A DNA stretch of 64,000 nt from Micromonospora sp. WMMD1128 (GCF_027497235.1 NZ_CP114902.1:4676001-4740000), one strand, 5' to 3'. Positions 22,001 through 30,948 are shown, numbered from the stretch's first letter. Notes: generated from the sequence alone by a model not told the origin. A program made the numbers and translations.

Positions 22001-23002
22001 GTAGAGGCGGGTACGCCGGCAGTCCAGCTGGTCGCTCTGCGTCTGCACGGTGCGCTCGTGCCGGTGGGCGTCGGCGAAGACCTCGTCGAGGGTGCCGGTG
22101 ACCCAGTCCAGCTCGTCGTCGTTGACGGTCATCGCCTCAATGGTCAGCGACCGGTTCGTGCCCTTGTCGTACTGGCCGACGAACCCGTCCGACTGTAGCC
22201 AGCCGGCCAGCGCGGCCTCGCGGATCTCCAGTAGGTCGATCTCGCTCTCGCCGTAGGCGTACGTGCGGTGCCACTCGAGCTGATCGCCAGGGTTGAGGGT
22301 GCCGGCCTCCACCCAGGCGCCGGTGCCGGCGCCGGTGCTCTTCCAGACCACGTGGTCCGGGGTGACGTCGAGGGTGTAACCCGCCTTGGTGTGCAGTCGG
22401 AGAACCTCGCGCACCCCGTTGGCCTTGACGGCGACGATGCTGGTCAGACCGTTCGCGTCGTACACCTTGGTGCCGACGGCCCCGTCCTCGACAAGCTTCC
22501 CGATCGGGACCAGCCCGGCCGGCGTGCTGACCAGCGAGTCGTACGGGAGGCAGGCGCTCACCTGCTGCGGCGACGGCGTGCCGACGTTGAACCAGACCGG
22601 CGAGTTGAAGCTGAACACCTGGTGCAGCAGCATCCAGGTCAGCTCGTGCGCGAACACCTCGGCGTCGGCCGGGGAGGCGAAGTAGCCGTACTCCTCACCG
22701 GCGGTGCGGTAGGTGTCGACCACCCGGTCGATGAGCTGCTTGAGCGACCACTCCCGTTCCGGGGTCCCCACCGCGCCCCGGAAGTACTTGGTGGTCACGA
22801 TGTTGGCCGCGTTGACCGACCAGGACTCGGGGAACTCCACCCCGCGCTGCTCGAAGTTGATCGAGCCGTCCCGCCAGTTCGTCATCACGACGTCGCGGCG
22901 CTCCCAGGCGACCTCGTCGTAGGGGTGCACCCCCTCGGTCGTCCAGACGCGCTCGATCTTCAGCCCCGCCCCGGCCTTGTTCCGTGACTTGCTTGTCGTC
23001 AC
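19052..23002 (-). CDS. nrdJ: Adenosylcobalamin-dependent (class II) ribonucleotide reductase, with an intein
   Basis: The 1316-residue precursor becomes a 958-residue enzyme after loss of a 358-residue intein (residues 151-508). It reduces ribonucleotides to deoxyribonucleotides using vitamin B12, with or without oxygen. Visible extein features are WFNVGTPSPQQVSA, CFILAVDDSMDSI, GGSGSGVNLSRIRSS, NPCSEYLHLDNSSCNLASLN and a C-terminal zinc-ribbon-like CFTCGTKMRPAGSCYVCEGCGSTSG that likely shuttles electrons. The intein interrupts the conserved SACFIL motif, whose Cys becomes the first C-extein residue, so splicing must precede activity. nrdR lies 65 bases upstream on the same strand and would repress it with ATP/dATP. 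No cobalamin riboswitch is recognisable upstream. Confidence 0.96.
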   Translation of the reverse strand: MTTSKSRNKAGAGLKIERVWTTEGVHPYDEVAWERRDVVMTNWRDGSINFEQRGVEFPESWSVNAANIVTTKYFRGAVGTPEREWSLKQLIDRVVDTYRTAGEEYGYFASPADAEVFAHELTWMLLHQVFSFNSPVWFNVGTPSPQQVSACLPYDSLVSTPAGLVPIGKLVEDGAVGTKVYDANGLTSIVAVKANGVREVLRLHTKAGYTLDVTPDHVVWKSTGAGTGAWVEAGTLNPGDQLEWHRTYAYGESEIDLLEIREAALAGWLQSDGFVGQYDKGTNRSLTIEAMTVNDDELDWVTGTLDEVFADAHRHERTVQTQSDQLDCRRTRLYGEHLRPFVDKWDLLTRGVDMSVPERLFTAPLPVVAGYLRSIFQAEGYVSARESSTLVAVDMVSEKLIRGVQSLLLRFGIFSRVSRKRDPRPDRNDCWTVRIQNDGDRDLFATHIGFIGAEKMAKLEQSFAKAGRPANGVKRLEIDRIEPIGAMEVYDIQTESGEFLAGNLRVHNCFILAVDDSMDSILDWYKEEGLIFKGGSGSGVNLSRIRSSRELLSSGGNASGPVSFMRGADASAGTIKSGGATRRAAKMVILDVDHPDIQEFVVTKAREEDKIRALRDAGFDMDLGGADIVSVQYQNANNSVRVSDEFMTAVENGGGFDLRGRLDGQVIETVDAKNLFRSISTAAWECADPGLQYDDTINDWHTCPETGRITASNPCSEYLHLDNSSCNLASLNLMKFLRADGGFEVEKFVRSVELVITAMDISICFADFPTEKIGETSRAYRQLGIGYANLGALLMASGLPYDSEQGREVSAAITSLMTGTAYRRSAELAGIVGPYDGYARNAEPHKRVMRKHAAANDSIRPTGTVGTAVQREATKQWTLGNKLGDKNGWRNSQASVLAPTGTIGLMMDCDTTGVEPDLALVKFKKLVGGGSMQIVNQTVPRALRSLGYPEEQVEAIVEHIADHGHVVDAPGLKPEHYPVFDCAMGERSIAPMGHVRMMAAVQPFISGAISKTVNMPEQATVEDVEKIYFEGWKLGLKALAIYRDNCKVGQPLSVAKPNKAVVEAAVEAAVEAAVAEKVVEKVVEYRPVRKRLPKKRPSQTVSFSVGGAEGYLTASSYPDDGLGEVFLKMSKQGSTLAGVMDAFSVAISIGLQYGVPLETYVSKFTNMRFEPAGMTDDPDVRMAASVMDYIFRRLALDFLPYERRAELGIFTAKERAAQLRAEAEAEASGADLTAMAASAPVEAPEPTTGPVAQPAQELADVAAVKPAPTVGSSTELLEAVIGKAADAPLCFTCGTKMRPAGSCYVCEGCGSTSGCS
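21479..22552 (-). mobile_element. Intein in NrdJ with LAGLIDADG endonuclease domain
   Basis: The in-frame insert encodes 358 residues. It begins with Cys (CLPYDSLVSTPAG), has block B-like LDVTPDHVVW with the conserved Thr and His, two LAGLIDADG motifs (LAGWLQSDG and VAGYLRSIFQAEG) that mark a homing endonuclease, and ends VHN before Cys +1. All residues needed for cis-splicing (Cys 1, block B His, penultimate His and last Asn, Cys +1) are visible. Both endonuclease motifs retain an acidic residue, so homing activity may persist. Confidence 0.93.
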
Positions 23003-23067
23003 GCCCTCGCCCCCTCGTCGGCACGGTCACCCACCGTGCCTGCTCACACTGTCGGAAATCAGAAATG

Positions 23068-23568
23068 TCAGCTGATCGCGCCGGCGGCGTCGGCCGCCGG
23101 CGCGTCGGCGCCGTCCCGGGCGCGCGCGGCGGCCCGCAGCGTCTCGATCTCGTGCTCGAAGTCGGCGAGCGAGTCGAAGGACCGGTAGACGCTGGCGAAC
23201 CGCAGGTAGGCCACCTCGTCGAGATCACGCAACGGGCCGAGGATGGCCAGCCCCACGTCGTGGCTGGGGATCTCGGCCGCCCCCTTGGCGCGTACGGTCT
23301 CCTCGACCTTCTGTGCCAGCAGCGCGATCGAGTCGTCGTCGACCGGTCGGCCCTGACACGCCTTGCGCACCCCGCCGATGATCTTCGTGCGGCTGAACGG
23401 CTCGGTCACCCCGCTGCGCTTGACCACCGCGAGCACCGCCTCCTCGACGGTGGTGAACCGCTTGCCGCACTCCGGGCAGGATCGCCGTCGTCGGATGAGC
23501 TGGCCGTCGTCGGCCTCCCGCGAGTCGACCACCCGGGAGTCGGCGTGCCGGCAGTACGGACATCGCAT
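23068..23568 (-). CDS. nrdR: Transcriptional repressor NrdR
   Basis: The 166-residue protein has a zinc ribbon ([15 protein letters not shown], then [10 protein letters not shown]) and an ATP-cone domain ([23 protein letters not shown]). NrdR senses ATP/dATP and binds NrdR boxes to repress ribonucleotide-reductase genes. The C-terminal 16 residues are an Ala/Asp-rich extension. AAAGGAGGT precedes the ATG at 23568. nrdJ follows on the same strand, so the two form an operon that is probably autoregulated. Confidence 0.96.
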   Translation of the reverse strand: MRCPYCRHADSRVVDSREADDGQLIRRRRSCPECGKRFTTVEEAVLAVVKRSGVTEPFSRTKIIGGVRKACQGRPVDDDSIALLAQKVEETVRAKGAAEIPSHDVGLAILGPLRDLDEVAYLRFASVYRSFDSLADFEHEIETLRAAARARDGADAPAADAAGAIS

Positions 23569-23912
23569 CGCCCGACCTCCTTTGATCGACCACGGGCACC
23601 ACCACCGGCTCCCGGGCACGCGTCGACACGGCGGAGCCATCCTTCGATGGCTGTCGCCGGGTGCGCGAGATGGGAGTGCGTTCGGTAGTCGAACCCAACC
23701 TGTAGGCAACTTACGCCCGTGTCACTACTACATCTAGGGGTTGACCGTATGCCGTCCCCCAAGCGAGGTCAAGTTGGCCGGAGTGTCCGGCGCGTCACCC
23801 GTCGACGATCCCAACGCGCCCCGACCACCCCCGGTCACGGCACATCGGGATGGAACACCCGTTCGACCGAAATCGCCTCGCCCGACGGCGTCCACCGGGC
23901 TAGGTTGCCGGC
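23569..23912. other. Divergent intergenic region of 344 bp upstream of nrdR
   Basis: This space separates nrdR (minus) from the APH-family gene (plus). It holds the nrdR ribosome-binding site, one NrdR-box-like sequence at 23725-23740, and no gene. I see no riboswitch-like conserved core and no tRNA. Confidence 0.6.
23725..23740 (-). promoter_or_regulatory. Candidate NrdR box
   Basis: On the minus strand the sequence is CCCCTAGATGTAGTAG. Its core CTAGATGTAG matches 8 of 10 positions of the general NrdR-box core CwAtATaTwG. It lies 157 bases upstream of nrdR. A second box at the usual helical spacing was not found, so the call is tentative. Confidence 0.45.
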
Positions 23913-24908
23913 GTGAGCGCAGACGTGATCGACATCAAGTGGGACGCGCCGGGGTGGCGCGAGTCCGCCTCGCACTGGGTGGCGGAGCAGCTCGGCCGGC
24001 ACGGCCGGCGGGTCACCGGGCCGGTGCAGGAGCGCGTACGCCCGTGGTCCCTGGTGTGGCGCGTGCCCACCGGCGACGGCGACGCCTGGTTCAAGGCCAA
24101 CAGCGACGGCACCCGCTACGAGGCGGGCGTGCTGGCCGCGCTGTCCCGGCTGGCGCCCGGCCGGGTGCCGGACCCGCTGGCGGTGGACGCGGGCCGGGGC
24201 TGGTCCCTGCTGCCGGACGGCGGCCCCACCCTCCGCGACGTGCTGGCCGTCGAGCCCGATCCGGGCCGCTGGGAGCGGATCCTCCCGGTCTACGCCGACC
24301 TGCAGCGGGCGAGCGCCGCGCACGCCGGTGAGCTGCTCGCCCTCGGCCTGCCCGACCACCGGCCGGAGGCACTGCCGGGGCTCTTCACCGGCCTGCTGGG
24401 CGACTCCGACGCGCTGCTGCTCGGCCGGGACGGCGGGCTCACGCCGGAGTTCCTCGCCCGGCTGCGCGCCCACGCCGACCGGTACGCGCGGGACTGCCGG
24501 CGGCTCGCCGACCTCGGGGTCGAGCCCACCGTGCAGCACGACGACCTGCACGACGGCAACGTCTTCGTCGCCGCCGACGGCCCACGCTTCTTCGACTGGG
24601 GGGACGCCTCCCTCGCCCACCCGTTCGGCACCCTGCTGGTGACACTGCGCTCGGTCGCGCACGCCTTCGAGCTGCCCGCCGGTGACCCGGTGCTGCTCCG
24701 CGTGCGGGACGCGTACCTGGAGGCGTGGACCGACAGGCACGACCGGGCCGTCCTGCGGGAGGCGGCGGCCCTGGCGACGACCGTGACCACGGTCAGCCGT
24801 TCGCTGTCCTGGCGACGGGCCCTGCCGCCGGCCGACCCGGCCCGCGCCGAGTACGCCGCCGCCGTCCCGGGCTGGCTGGAGGAGCTGTTCGCACCGGCTC
24901 CGCTCTGA
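23913..24908 (+). CDS. Aminoglycoside phosphotransferase (APH) family kinase-like protein
   Basis: The 331-residue protein has the APH/choline-kinase fold. The N-lobe includes [19 protein letters not shown] (a Lys that could bind ATP), and the catalytic loop reads [12 protein letters not shown], equivalent to HGDLHPGN, followed by [12 protein letters not shown] with the metal Asp. The catalytic Asp residues are intact. Substrates in this family range from antibiotics to small metabolites, and nothing here fixes the choice. The GTG at 23913 lacks a strong ribosome-binding site. It lies upstream of lexA on the same strand, where mycobacteria instead carry a LysM cell-division inhibitor. Confidence 0.83.
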   Translation: MSADVIDIKWDAPGWRESASHWVAEQLGRHGRRVTGPVQERVRPWSLVWRVPTGDGDAWFKANSDGTRYEAGVLAALSRLAPGRVPDPLAVDAGRGWSLLPDGGPTLRDVLAVEPDPGRWERILPVYADLQRASAAHAGELLALGLPDHRPEALPGLFTGLLGDSDALLLGRDGGLTPEFLARLRAHADRYARDCRRLADLGVEPTVQHDDLHDGNVFVAADGPRFFDWGDASLAHPFGTLLVTLRSVAHAFELPAGDPVLLRVRDAYLEAWTDRHDRAVLREAAALATTVTTVSRSLSWRRALPPADPARAEYAAAVPGWLEELFAPAPL

Positions 24909-24951
24909 CTCTCGCCGCGCCCGACTCGCGGGGCGACACGCCGACGTCAGG

Positions 24952-24967
24952 TCGTACAGATGTTTGA
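24952..24967 (+). promoter_or_regulatory. LexA-binding SOS box upstream of lexA
   Basis: TCGTACAGATGTTTGA matches the actinobacterial SOS consensus TCGAACNNNNGTTCGA with one mismatch in each half. It is 84 bases before the lexA GTG and overlaps the -35 of a candidate promoter, as expected for autorepression. Confidence 0.85.
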
Positions 24968-24992
24968 AAAAGGCCGATCTTACCGTTACGGT
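24964..24992 (+). promoter_or_regulatory. Candidate lexA promoter
   Basis: TTGAAA at 24964-24969 and TACGGT at 24987-24992 are separated by 17 bases; TAnnnT is the usual actinobacterial -10 pattern. The SOS box covers the -35 hexamer. Confidence 0.5.
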
Positions 24993-25050
24993 CGGACCAT
25001 ATGCACCACGAGCCGACGAGGCACCCAGCGCCGACCAGGGAGGGACGGAC

Positions 25051-25833
25051 GTGACCGAGGACCGGGCCAGCCGGCAGAAGAACCCGCAGCCGATCGACGG
25101 GGCGGGTCCGCCGGCGTCCCGTCGCCCCCGCACCGCCCGTAGCCGCGCCGTCCAGCCCGCGGTGCGCCCGGTCACCCCGGTGGTCAGCAGCTTCCCCGAC
25201 CCGGCGACGGTCGATCTCACCGCCCGGCAGCGCCGGATCCTGGATTTCATCCGCACCTGGGTCGAGCGCCACGGCTACCCGCCGAGCGTGCGCGAGATCG
25301 GCGAGGCCGTCGGCCTGGTCTCCCCGTCCAGCGTCGCCTACCAACTCAAGGAGCTGGAGAAGAAGGGCTTCCTGCGCCGCGACCCGAACCGACCGCGCGC
25401 GGTCGATGTCCGGGCCCCGAGCGACGTCGACGACGAGGCCGCCCGGGCGCAGCGTCCCGCCCCGGCCTACGTGCCGATGCTGGGCCGGATCGCCGCCGGC
25501 GGGCCGATCCTCGCCGAGCAGGCCGTGGAGGACATCTTCCCCCTCCCCCGCGAGCTGGTCGGCGAGGGCGAGGTCTTCATGCTCCAGGTCAAGGGCGACT
25601 CGATGCTCGACGCGGCGATCTGCGACGGCGACTGGGTGGTCGTGCGGCAGCAGCCCAATGCCGAGGTCGGCGACATCGTGGCGGCCATGCTCGACGGCGA
25701 GGCGACCGTGAAGACCTACCGGCGCCGCGACGGGCACGTCTGGCTGATGCCGCAGAACCCGGCCTTCGACCCGATCCCCGGCGACGACGCCACCATCATG
25801 GGCCGCGTGGTCGCGGTGCTGCGCCGGATCTGA
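25051..25833 (+). CDS. lexA: LexA repressor, SOS response
   Basis: The 260-residue repressor has an N-terminal winged helix ([53 protein letters not shown], about 57-108) and a C-terminal S24 peptidase domain. Self-cleavage occurs at Ala 149-Gly 150 (GRIAAGGP); Ser 184 (GDSM) and Lys 221 (ATVKTY) form the catalytic dyad. RecA filaments on single-stranded DNA trigger cleavage. The N-terminus has about 50 extra, Pro/Arg-rich residues compared with E. coli. GTG at 25051 is preceded by AGGGAGGG; an upstream in-frame reading from 24964 would overlap the promoter and is unlikely. Confidence 0.96.
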   Translation: MTEDRASRQKNPQPIDGAGPPASRRPRTARSRAVQPAVRPVTPVVSSFPDPATVDLTARQRRILDFIRTWVERHGYPPSVREIGEAVGLVSPSSVAYQLKELEKKGFLRRDPNRPRAVDVRAPSDVDDEAARAQRPAPAYVPMLGRIAAGGPILAEQAVEDIFPLPRELVGEGEVFMLQVKGDSMLDAAICDGDWVVVRQQPNAEVGDIVAAMLDGEATVKTYRRRDGHVWLMPQNPAFDPIPGDDATIMGRVVAVLRRI

Positions 25834-25838
25834 CCCAC

Positions 25839-25885
25839 CGACTTTCGTGAGGGGTGACCGCGGCGGCCACCCCTCACGAAAGTCG
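25839..25885. terminator. Perfect 18-bp hairpin between lexA and the Gly-rich protein gene
   Basis: Arms 25839-25856 and 25868-25885 are exact reverse complements with an 11-base loop. It lies between convergent stops and reaches within 3 bases of the stop at 25888, so it can end transcription from both sides. Confidence 0.8.
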
Positions 25886-25887
25886 TC

Positions 25888-27618
25888 TCAGTAGCGGTCG
25901 CCCCGGTGCTCCCGGCCGCCGGAGACCGGACCGTACCCTCCGTGGCCGTCGTCGCGGCGGGCGCCGCGCGGGTCCCGTGGGCCCGGCTCCCGGCGCGGCG
26001 GCTCGGCCCGGCCGCCGTCACTCCGCCGGCCCCCGCCGCCGGGCTGCCCGTGGCCGGCGCTCCCCGGGCCGCCGCCACGGCCGCCCGGACGGGCACCGCC
26101 CGGACCGCCGCCTCCGTAGACACCGCCCTGACCGGCCCGCTCCCCGGCGCCACCGCCCGGACCGGCGCCACCGCCGTAGACCCCGCCGCCCTGGGGGCGC
26201 CCGCTCTGGGGGGCGCCACCACCATGGGGGCGCCCACCGCCCTGGGGGCGCCCACCCTGGGCGCCGCCGCCGCCCTGCGGACGGCTGCCGCCCTGCGCCC
26301 CACCGTGGGGCGCGCCGCCATAGACCGCGCCTCCCTGGGGCCGGCCACCGCCGTAGACCCCGCCGGCCGCCGGCCGGTTGCCGTTCGCGGCGCCACCGTA
26401 GACGCCGCCGCGCGGCGGTGCGCCTGGCCGGTTGCCGGGCGCGGGGCCGCCGCCCACCGGGAATTCACCGCTCCGCTCGGGCGCGTCGGCCGCGGCGACG
26501 GGCGCCGGCTTGCGCCGGGCCCGCAGGATGCCGAACACGCCGGCGCCGACCAGGAGCGCGCCGAGCACCCCGACCGCGGCGATCAGGTACGTGATCTCGT
26601 CGAGCGAGAGCCCTTCCAGCCAGGACTTCTGTGCGGCCGGCTTGGTGTCGGGGTTGCCGCCGTTGGGCAACGCCTCCGCCCCGGTGGTCGACGGCGTGTA
26701 GCCGAGGATGTCGATCGGGTCCGCGTCGTCGAGCGAGCCGCCGTCGGAGACGGTGACGAACGACTTGCCGTCCGGGGTGTAGGAGATGGCCTCGCCGAAC
26801 GGGTCGGCGAGCGGGGTGATCCGGGGCTTGCCGCCGGTCAGCGCCTTGACGATGTCGCCGCCGGCCACGTCGAACTCGAACGCGTCCGCGTACGTGCGGA
26901 TCACGACCTTGCCGCCGTCGGGTGCGCGACCGGCGCCGGTGACGAGCGCCCGGCCGGGCGAGCCGAGCTTGTTCTCCGTGTTGGTCCTGGGCAGCGTGAA
27001 CTCGCCGACCTTCTTCATCGGAACCGGCTCGAGGTCGGCGCCGGCCTTCAGCTTCACCGTCGGCGTGAAGATCTCCGACGTGCCGGAGAGGTCCTTGGTG
27101 ATCACCAGCGGCATGCCGTCGTCGCCGACGAGCAGCGCCTCGGCGTCGTGCGGCTCCTTGCCCGGATAGCTGAGCCGGTGCAGGACCGGCTCCTTCGACC
27201 CGCTCAGCGGCATCGTCCAGACCGCGACGCGCTCCCGCCGGGTCTTCTTCTCGATGTTGTCGCCGGTGTCGGCGATCCAGAGCGTCTTGCCGTCCGGCCC
27301 GAGCGCCAGGTCCTCGGTGTCGAGGGGTCCGTCACCGGAGTATCGGACCTCCTTGTCGACCTTGCACTTGGTGGTCAGGTAGAAGACCCGCTTGCGGCTG
27401 GGATCGTCGGAGCCGTCGTTGATGACGACGTAGCCGTCGCTGGTGGCGACCAGGCCGGACAGCTCGCGAAGGCGGTCGTCGGAGACCGTGCACTTCTTCT
27501 TGGGAGCCGCAGCCAGGACCGGGGCCGCGCCGGGCGCCGCCAGTGCCGGCCCGGCCGGCGCCACGACCGCGCCGACCAGGCCGAGCGCGAGCGTGACCGA
27601 GGAGACAACGTGCCGCAT
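25888..27618 (-). CDS. Secreted beta-propeller-like membrane protein with a long Gly-rich cytoplasmic tail
   Basis: The 576-residue protein has a signal peptide (about 1-27), an external domain to about 340 with propeller-like repeats (LSGLVATSDGYVVINDGSDD, LGPDGKTLWIADTGDN, EALLVGDDGMPLVITKD, ISYTPDGKSFVTVSDGG), a membrane segment at about 343-366, and a basic stop-transfer RARRK. The last 210 residues are low-complexity Gly/Pro/Gln/Arg with many VYGG units, and should lie in the cytoplasm. The same type of Ala/Gly-rich membrane protein neighbours lexA in mycobacteria (Rv2721c, from memory). Function is unknown. Confidence 0.8.
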   Translation of the reverse strand: MRHVVSSVTLALGLVGAVVAPAGPALAAPGAAPVLAAAPKKKCTVSDDRLRELSGLVATSDGYVVINDGSDDPSRKRVFYLTTKCKVDKEVRYSGDGPLDTEDLALGPDGKTLWIADTGDNIEKKTRRERVAVWTMPLSGSKEPVLHRLSYPGKEPHDAEALLVGDDGMPLVITKDLSGTSEIFTPTVKLKAGADLEPVPMKKVGEFTLPRTNTENKLGSPGRALVTGAGRAPDGGKVVIRTYADAFEFDVAGGDIVKALTGGKPRITPLADPFGEAISYTPDGKSFVTVSDGGSLDDADPIDILGYTPSTTGAEALPNGGNPDTKPAAQKSWLEGLSLDEITYLIAAVGVLGALLVGAGVFGILRARRKPAPVAAADAPERSGEFPVGGGPAPGNRPGAPPRGGVYGGAANGNRPAAGGVYGGGRPQGGAVYGGAPHGGAQGGSRPQGGGGAQGGRPQGGGRPHGGGAPQSGRPQGGGVYGGGAGPGGGAGERAGQGGVYGGGGPGGARPGGRGGGPGSAGHGQPGGGGRRSDGGRAEPPRREPGPRDPRGARRDDGHGGYGPVSGGREHRGDRY

Positions 27619-27668
27619 GGGGCTCAGTGTCGCACGACCCCAGTTTCCGGCGGGTGACGCCGGACGGC

Positions 27669-29132
27669 TCACCGCCCGACGCCCACCCGTTCCTCGCTCG
27701 TGAGGCGGTCCCCGGCGCGGTAGGGGGCCAGCTCGGCGGCGAGCGCCTGGCTCACCCGCACGTGCAGCAGCGTGCCCTCGGGCAGGTGTGCGGTGCTGAG
27801 CACCTCACCCTGTCGGTGCGCCCGGGCCACCAGGTCACCCCGGTCGTACGGGAGCACCGCGCGGACCTCGACGGCGGGCCGCGGCAGCAGCCGTTCGATC
27901 GCCGCGCGCAGCTCGTCGATCCCGCGCCCGCGGTGCGCGGAGACGAACACCGCCTCCGGCCAGAGCCGCTTGAGCCGCAGCATCGTCTCCTCGTCGGTGG
28001 CGTCGGTCTTGTTGACCACGAGCAACTCCGGCAGCCGGTCGGCGCTCACCTCGGCGAGCACCTCGCGGACCGCGCGGACCTGTTCCTCCGGGTCCGGGTG
28101 GGTGCCGTCGACCACGTGCACCACCAGGTCGGCGTCGCCGACCTCCTCCAGCGTCGAGCGGAACGCCTCGACGATCTGGTGCGGCAGGTGCCGGACGAAC
28201 CCGACCGTGTCGGAGAGCGTGTAGAGCCGACCGTCCGAGGTGGTGGCCCGACGGGTGGTCGGGTCCAGCGTGGCGAACAGCGCGTCCTCCACCAGCACGC
28301 CCGCCCCGGTGAGACGGTTGAGCAGGCTGGACTTGCCGGCGTTGGTGTAGCCGGCGATGGCCACCGCGGGCACCGCGTTGCGGGAGCGCCGGGCGCGCTT
28401 CGTCTGTCGTACCGTGGTCATGCCCTTGATCTCGCGGCGCAGCCGCGCGATGCGGTGCCGGATCCGGCGCCTGTCGGTCTCCAGCTTGGTCTCACCGGGA
28501 CCACGCACGCCCACGCCGCCGCCGGCGCCGCCACCGCGACCGCTGCCACCGGTCTGCCGGGAGAGCGTCTCGCCCCACCCGCGCAGGCGCGGCAGCAGGT
28601 ATTCGAGCTGGGCCAGCTCGACCTGCGCCCGGCCCTCCTTGCTCTTGGCGTGCTGGGCGAAGATGTCGAGGATCAGGGCGGTGCGGTCGACCACCTTGAC
28701 CTTGGTGCGCTGTTCGAGGTTGCGTAGTTGCGACGGGGAGAGCTCACCGTCGCAGATCACCGTGTCGGCGCCGGTGGAGAGCACCACTGCGCCCAGGTCG
28801 TCGACCTTGCCGCGACCGATGTAGGTGGCCGGGTCCGGCCGGTTGCGGCGCTGGATCAGCCCTTCGAGCACCTGCGAGCCGGCCGTCTCGGCCAGTGCCG
28901 CGAGCTCGGTCAGGCTGTTTTCCGCGTCCGACTGGTCACCCTCGGTCCAGACGCCCACCAGGACCACCCGCTCCAGCCGGAGCTGGCGGTATTCGACCTC
29001 GGTGACGTCTGTCAGCTCGGTGGAGAGGCCGGGGACCCGCCGCAGCGCCTGCCGCTCCGACAGCTCGTAGTCACCGGTGGTGGTGTCGAGCTCGTCGTCC
29101 TCGAAGGGTTGGAAGGTCTCCTGCTCGCGCAA
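27669..29132 (-). CDS. hflX: Ribosome-associated GTPase HflX
   Basis: The 487-residue GTPase splits stalled or hibernating 70S ribosomes. An N-terminal HflX domain with RGKVDDLG and a long helical hairpin is followed by a Gly-rich loop (SGRGGGAGGGVGVRGPGETKLE), then the G domain: G1 GYTNAGKS at 261-268, G3 DTVGF, and G4 NKTD. A C-terminal extension begins after RGIDELR. The start is ambiguous: TTG at 29132 has AGGAGA 7 bases upstream, while the in-frame ATG at 29159 has no site; TTG is preferred. It is divergent from the malic-enzyme gene. Confidence 0.93.
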   Translation of the reverse strand: MREQETFQPFEDDELDTTTGDYELSERQALRRVPGLSTELTDVTEVEYRQLRLERVVLVGVWTEGDQSDAENSLTELAALAETAGSQVLEGLIQRRNRPDPATYIGRGKVDDLGAVVLSTGADTVICDGELSPSQLRNLEQRTKVKVVDRTALILDIFAQHAKSKEGRAQVELAQLEYLLPRLRGWGETLSRQTGGSGRGGGAGGGVGVRGPGETKLETDRRRIRHRIARLRREIKGMTTVRQTKRARRSRNAVPAVAIAGYTNAGKSSLLNRLTGAGVLVEDALFATLDPTTRRATTSDGRLYTLSDTVGFVRHLPHQIVEAFRSTLEEVGDADLVVHVVDGTHPDPEEQVRAVREVLAEVSADRLPELLVVNKTDATDEETMLRLKRLWPEAVFVSAHRGRGIDELRAAIERLLPRPAVEVRAVLPYDRGDLVARAHRQGEVLSTAHLPEGTLLHVRVSQALAAELAPYRAGDRLTSEERVGVGR

Positions 29133-29330
29133 ACTGCGTCTCCTGTCCGTTATGTGCATCGCCGGGAATTTTCGGCGCGTGACAGCAATCCTGACATGTG
29201 GCAACGCCTGGCGCACCCGGGTTATGCCCGTGGCGCTACCCACCGGTAGCGGGCCCGGATGCCGGTCGGGCCGGCCGGGCGGGTAGAAATGCCAGTCGAG
29301 CCGCTCAGCGTCGACGGAGGAGTAATTTTC

Positions 29331-30803
29331 GTGGCCATCACCCGACTGCCGAGTGCCGGATTCTCGATCACGATCCGGATCGCGGTGCCCGCAGACGCCT
29401 CCTCCATCGGCCGGCTCACCACCGCGGCGGGCGAGGCCGGCGCCATCGTGACCGCGCTGGACGTGGTCGACTCCGACCCGACGAACGTGATCGTCGACCT
29501 CACCTGCGACACCGCCGACGCCACCCACGCCGACCAGGTCGTCGACGCGCTCACCGGGCTCGACGGGGTGGACGTGCGCAAGGTCTCCGACCGCACGTTC
29601 CTACTGCACCTCGGCGGCAAGATCGAGGTGAGTTCCAAGGTCGCGCTCCGCAACCGTGACGAGCTGTCGCGGGCGTACACCCCGGGGGTGGCCCGGGTCT
29701 GCATGGCGATCGCGGAGAACCCGGCGGACGCCCGCCGGCTCACCATCAAGCGCAACACGGTGGCCGTGGTCAGCGACGGCTCGGCCGTGCTCGGCCTGGG
29801 CAACCTCGGGCCGGCCGCCTCGCTGCCGGTGATGGAGGGCAAGGCGGCGCTGTTCAAGCGCTTCGGCGGGGTGGACGCCTGGCCGGTGGTGCTTGACACC
29901 CAGGACACCGACGAGATCGTGGCGATCGTCAAGGCCATCGCGCCCGCGTACGGCGGGATCAACCTGGAGGACATCGCCGCGCCGCGCTGCTTCGAGATCG
30001 AGGCCCGGCTGCGCGAGGCGCTGAACATCCCGGTCTTCCACGACGACCAGCACGGCACCGCGATCTGCGTGCTCGCCGCGCTGACCAACGCGCTGCGCGT
30101 GGTGGGCAAGCAGCTCGCGGACGTCCGGGTCGTGGTCTCCGGCGCCGGCGCCGCCGGCACCGCGATCATGAAGCTGCTGCTGCGCCAGGGCGTGGGCGAC
30201 ATCATCGCGTACGACCGGCAGGGGGCCCTGCACCGCGGCCTGCCCGACCTCAACCCGGCCTGGCAGTGGCTGGCGGAGAACACCAACAAGGAGAGCTACG
30301 CCGGTGACCTGGCCGGGGCGGTACGCGGCGCGGACGTGTTCATCGGGGTGAGCGCCCCGAACCTGCTCACCGGTGACGACGTGGCCGCGATGGCGAAGGA
30401 CGCGATCGTCTTCGCGCTCGCCAACCCGGACCCGGAGGTGGACCCGCGGGAGGCGCGCAAGCACGCCGCCGTGGTGGCCACCGGCCGCTCGGACCAGCCG
30501 AACCAGATCAACAACGTGCTCGCCTTCCCGGGCGTGTTCCGCGGCATGCTCGACGCGCACGCCGAGGAGTTCACCGAGGAGATGGCGATCGCGGCGGCCC
30601 GGGCGATCGCCGACGTGGTCGGCGAGGAGAAGATCAACCCGACGGTGATCGTGCCCAGCGTCTTCGACGCGCGGGTGGCCCCCGCGGTGGCCGCCGCGGT
30701 GCGCGCCGCCGCCCAGAACCCGGCCGTGACGCCGCCGCCGGCCGCCGACCCGGGCCCGTCCGACCTCCCCGAGATCGCTGCCAACGCCAGCGCCACCCCC
30801 TGA
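29331..30803 (+). CDS. NAD(P)-dependent malic enzyme with N-terminal ACT domain
   Basis: The 490-residue enzyme converts malate to pyruvate and CO2. The N-terminal 90 residues form an ACT-like regulatory domain ([19 protein letters not shown], then a beta-alpha-beta pattern), which suggests amino-acid or ligand control. The catalytic part shows [12 protein letters not shown], the Lys-bearing [13 protein letters not shown], metal-binding [29 protein letters not shown] and the Rossmann loop [13 protein letters not shown] Pro/Ala-rich tail of about 25 residues ends it. GTG at 29331 has GGAGG ten bases before it. An inverted repeat follows the stop. Confidence 0.92.
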   Translation: MAITRLPSAGFSITIRIAVPADASSIGRLTTAAGEAGAIVTALDVVDSDPTNVIVDLTCDTADATHADQVVDALTGLDGVDVRKVSDRTFLLHLGGKIEVSSKVALRNRDELSRAYTPGVARVCMAIAENPADARRLTIKRNTVAVVSDGSAVLGLGNLGPAASLPVMEGKAALFKRFGGVDAWPVVLDTQDTDEIVAIVKAIAPAYGGINLEDIAAPRCFEIEARLREALNIPVFHDDQHGTAICVLAALTNALRVVGKQLADVRVVVSGAGAAGTAIMKLLLRQGVGDIIAYDRQGALHRGLPDLNPAWQWLAENTNKESYAGDLAGAVRGADVFIGVSAPNLLTGDDVAAMAKDAIVFALANPDPEVDPREARKHAAVVATGRSDQPNQINNVLAFPGVFRGMLDAHAEEFTEEMAIAAARAIADVVGEEKINPTVIVPSVFDARVAPAVAAAVRAAAQNPAVTPPPAADPGPSDLPEIAANASATP

Positions 30804-30828
30804 CACCGACCGCCGCGCTGTCCGCTGC

Positions 30829-30880
30829 GAGATCTTGGATGGAAACGGCCCTCATGGGGGCCCGAACCTTCCAAGATCTC
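30829..30880. terminator. Inverted repeat between malic enzyme and dapF
   Basis: GAGATCTTGGA at 30829-30839 pairs exactly with TCCAAGATCTC at 30870-30880; the inner region around GGCCCTCATGGGGGCC can pair further. It lies between the convergent stops and probably serves both strands. Confidence 0.65.
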
Positions 30881-30948
30881 CAGCAGCGACCCTCCGGAGG
30901 TCGGCAAGGCGGACGGAAGGCCGCCCACCGCGGCGGGGCGGGCGAGGG

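Noticed and set aside
18539..22198. Very long open frame on the strand opposite nrdJ (over 1200 codons)
   Set aside because: It is antisense to intact nrdJ including its intein, has His/Arg/Val-rich low-complexity composition, and is a by-product of G/C-rich third positions.
23569..23912. Possible cobalamin riboswitch upstream of nrdRJ
   Set aside because: No B12-box-like GCCACTG core or long paired arms were found; only an NrdR-box-like site is supported.
24964..25050. Longer LexA N-terminus from TTG 24964
   Set aside because: It would begin in the promoter and SOS box; GTG 25051 has a strong ribosome-binding site.
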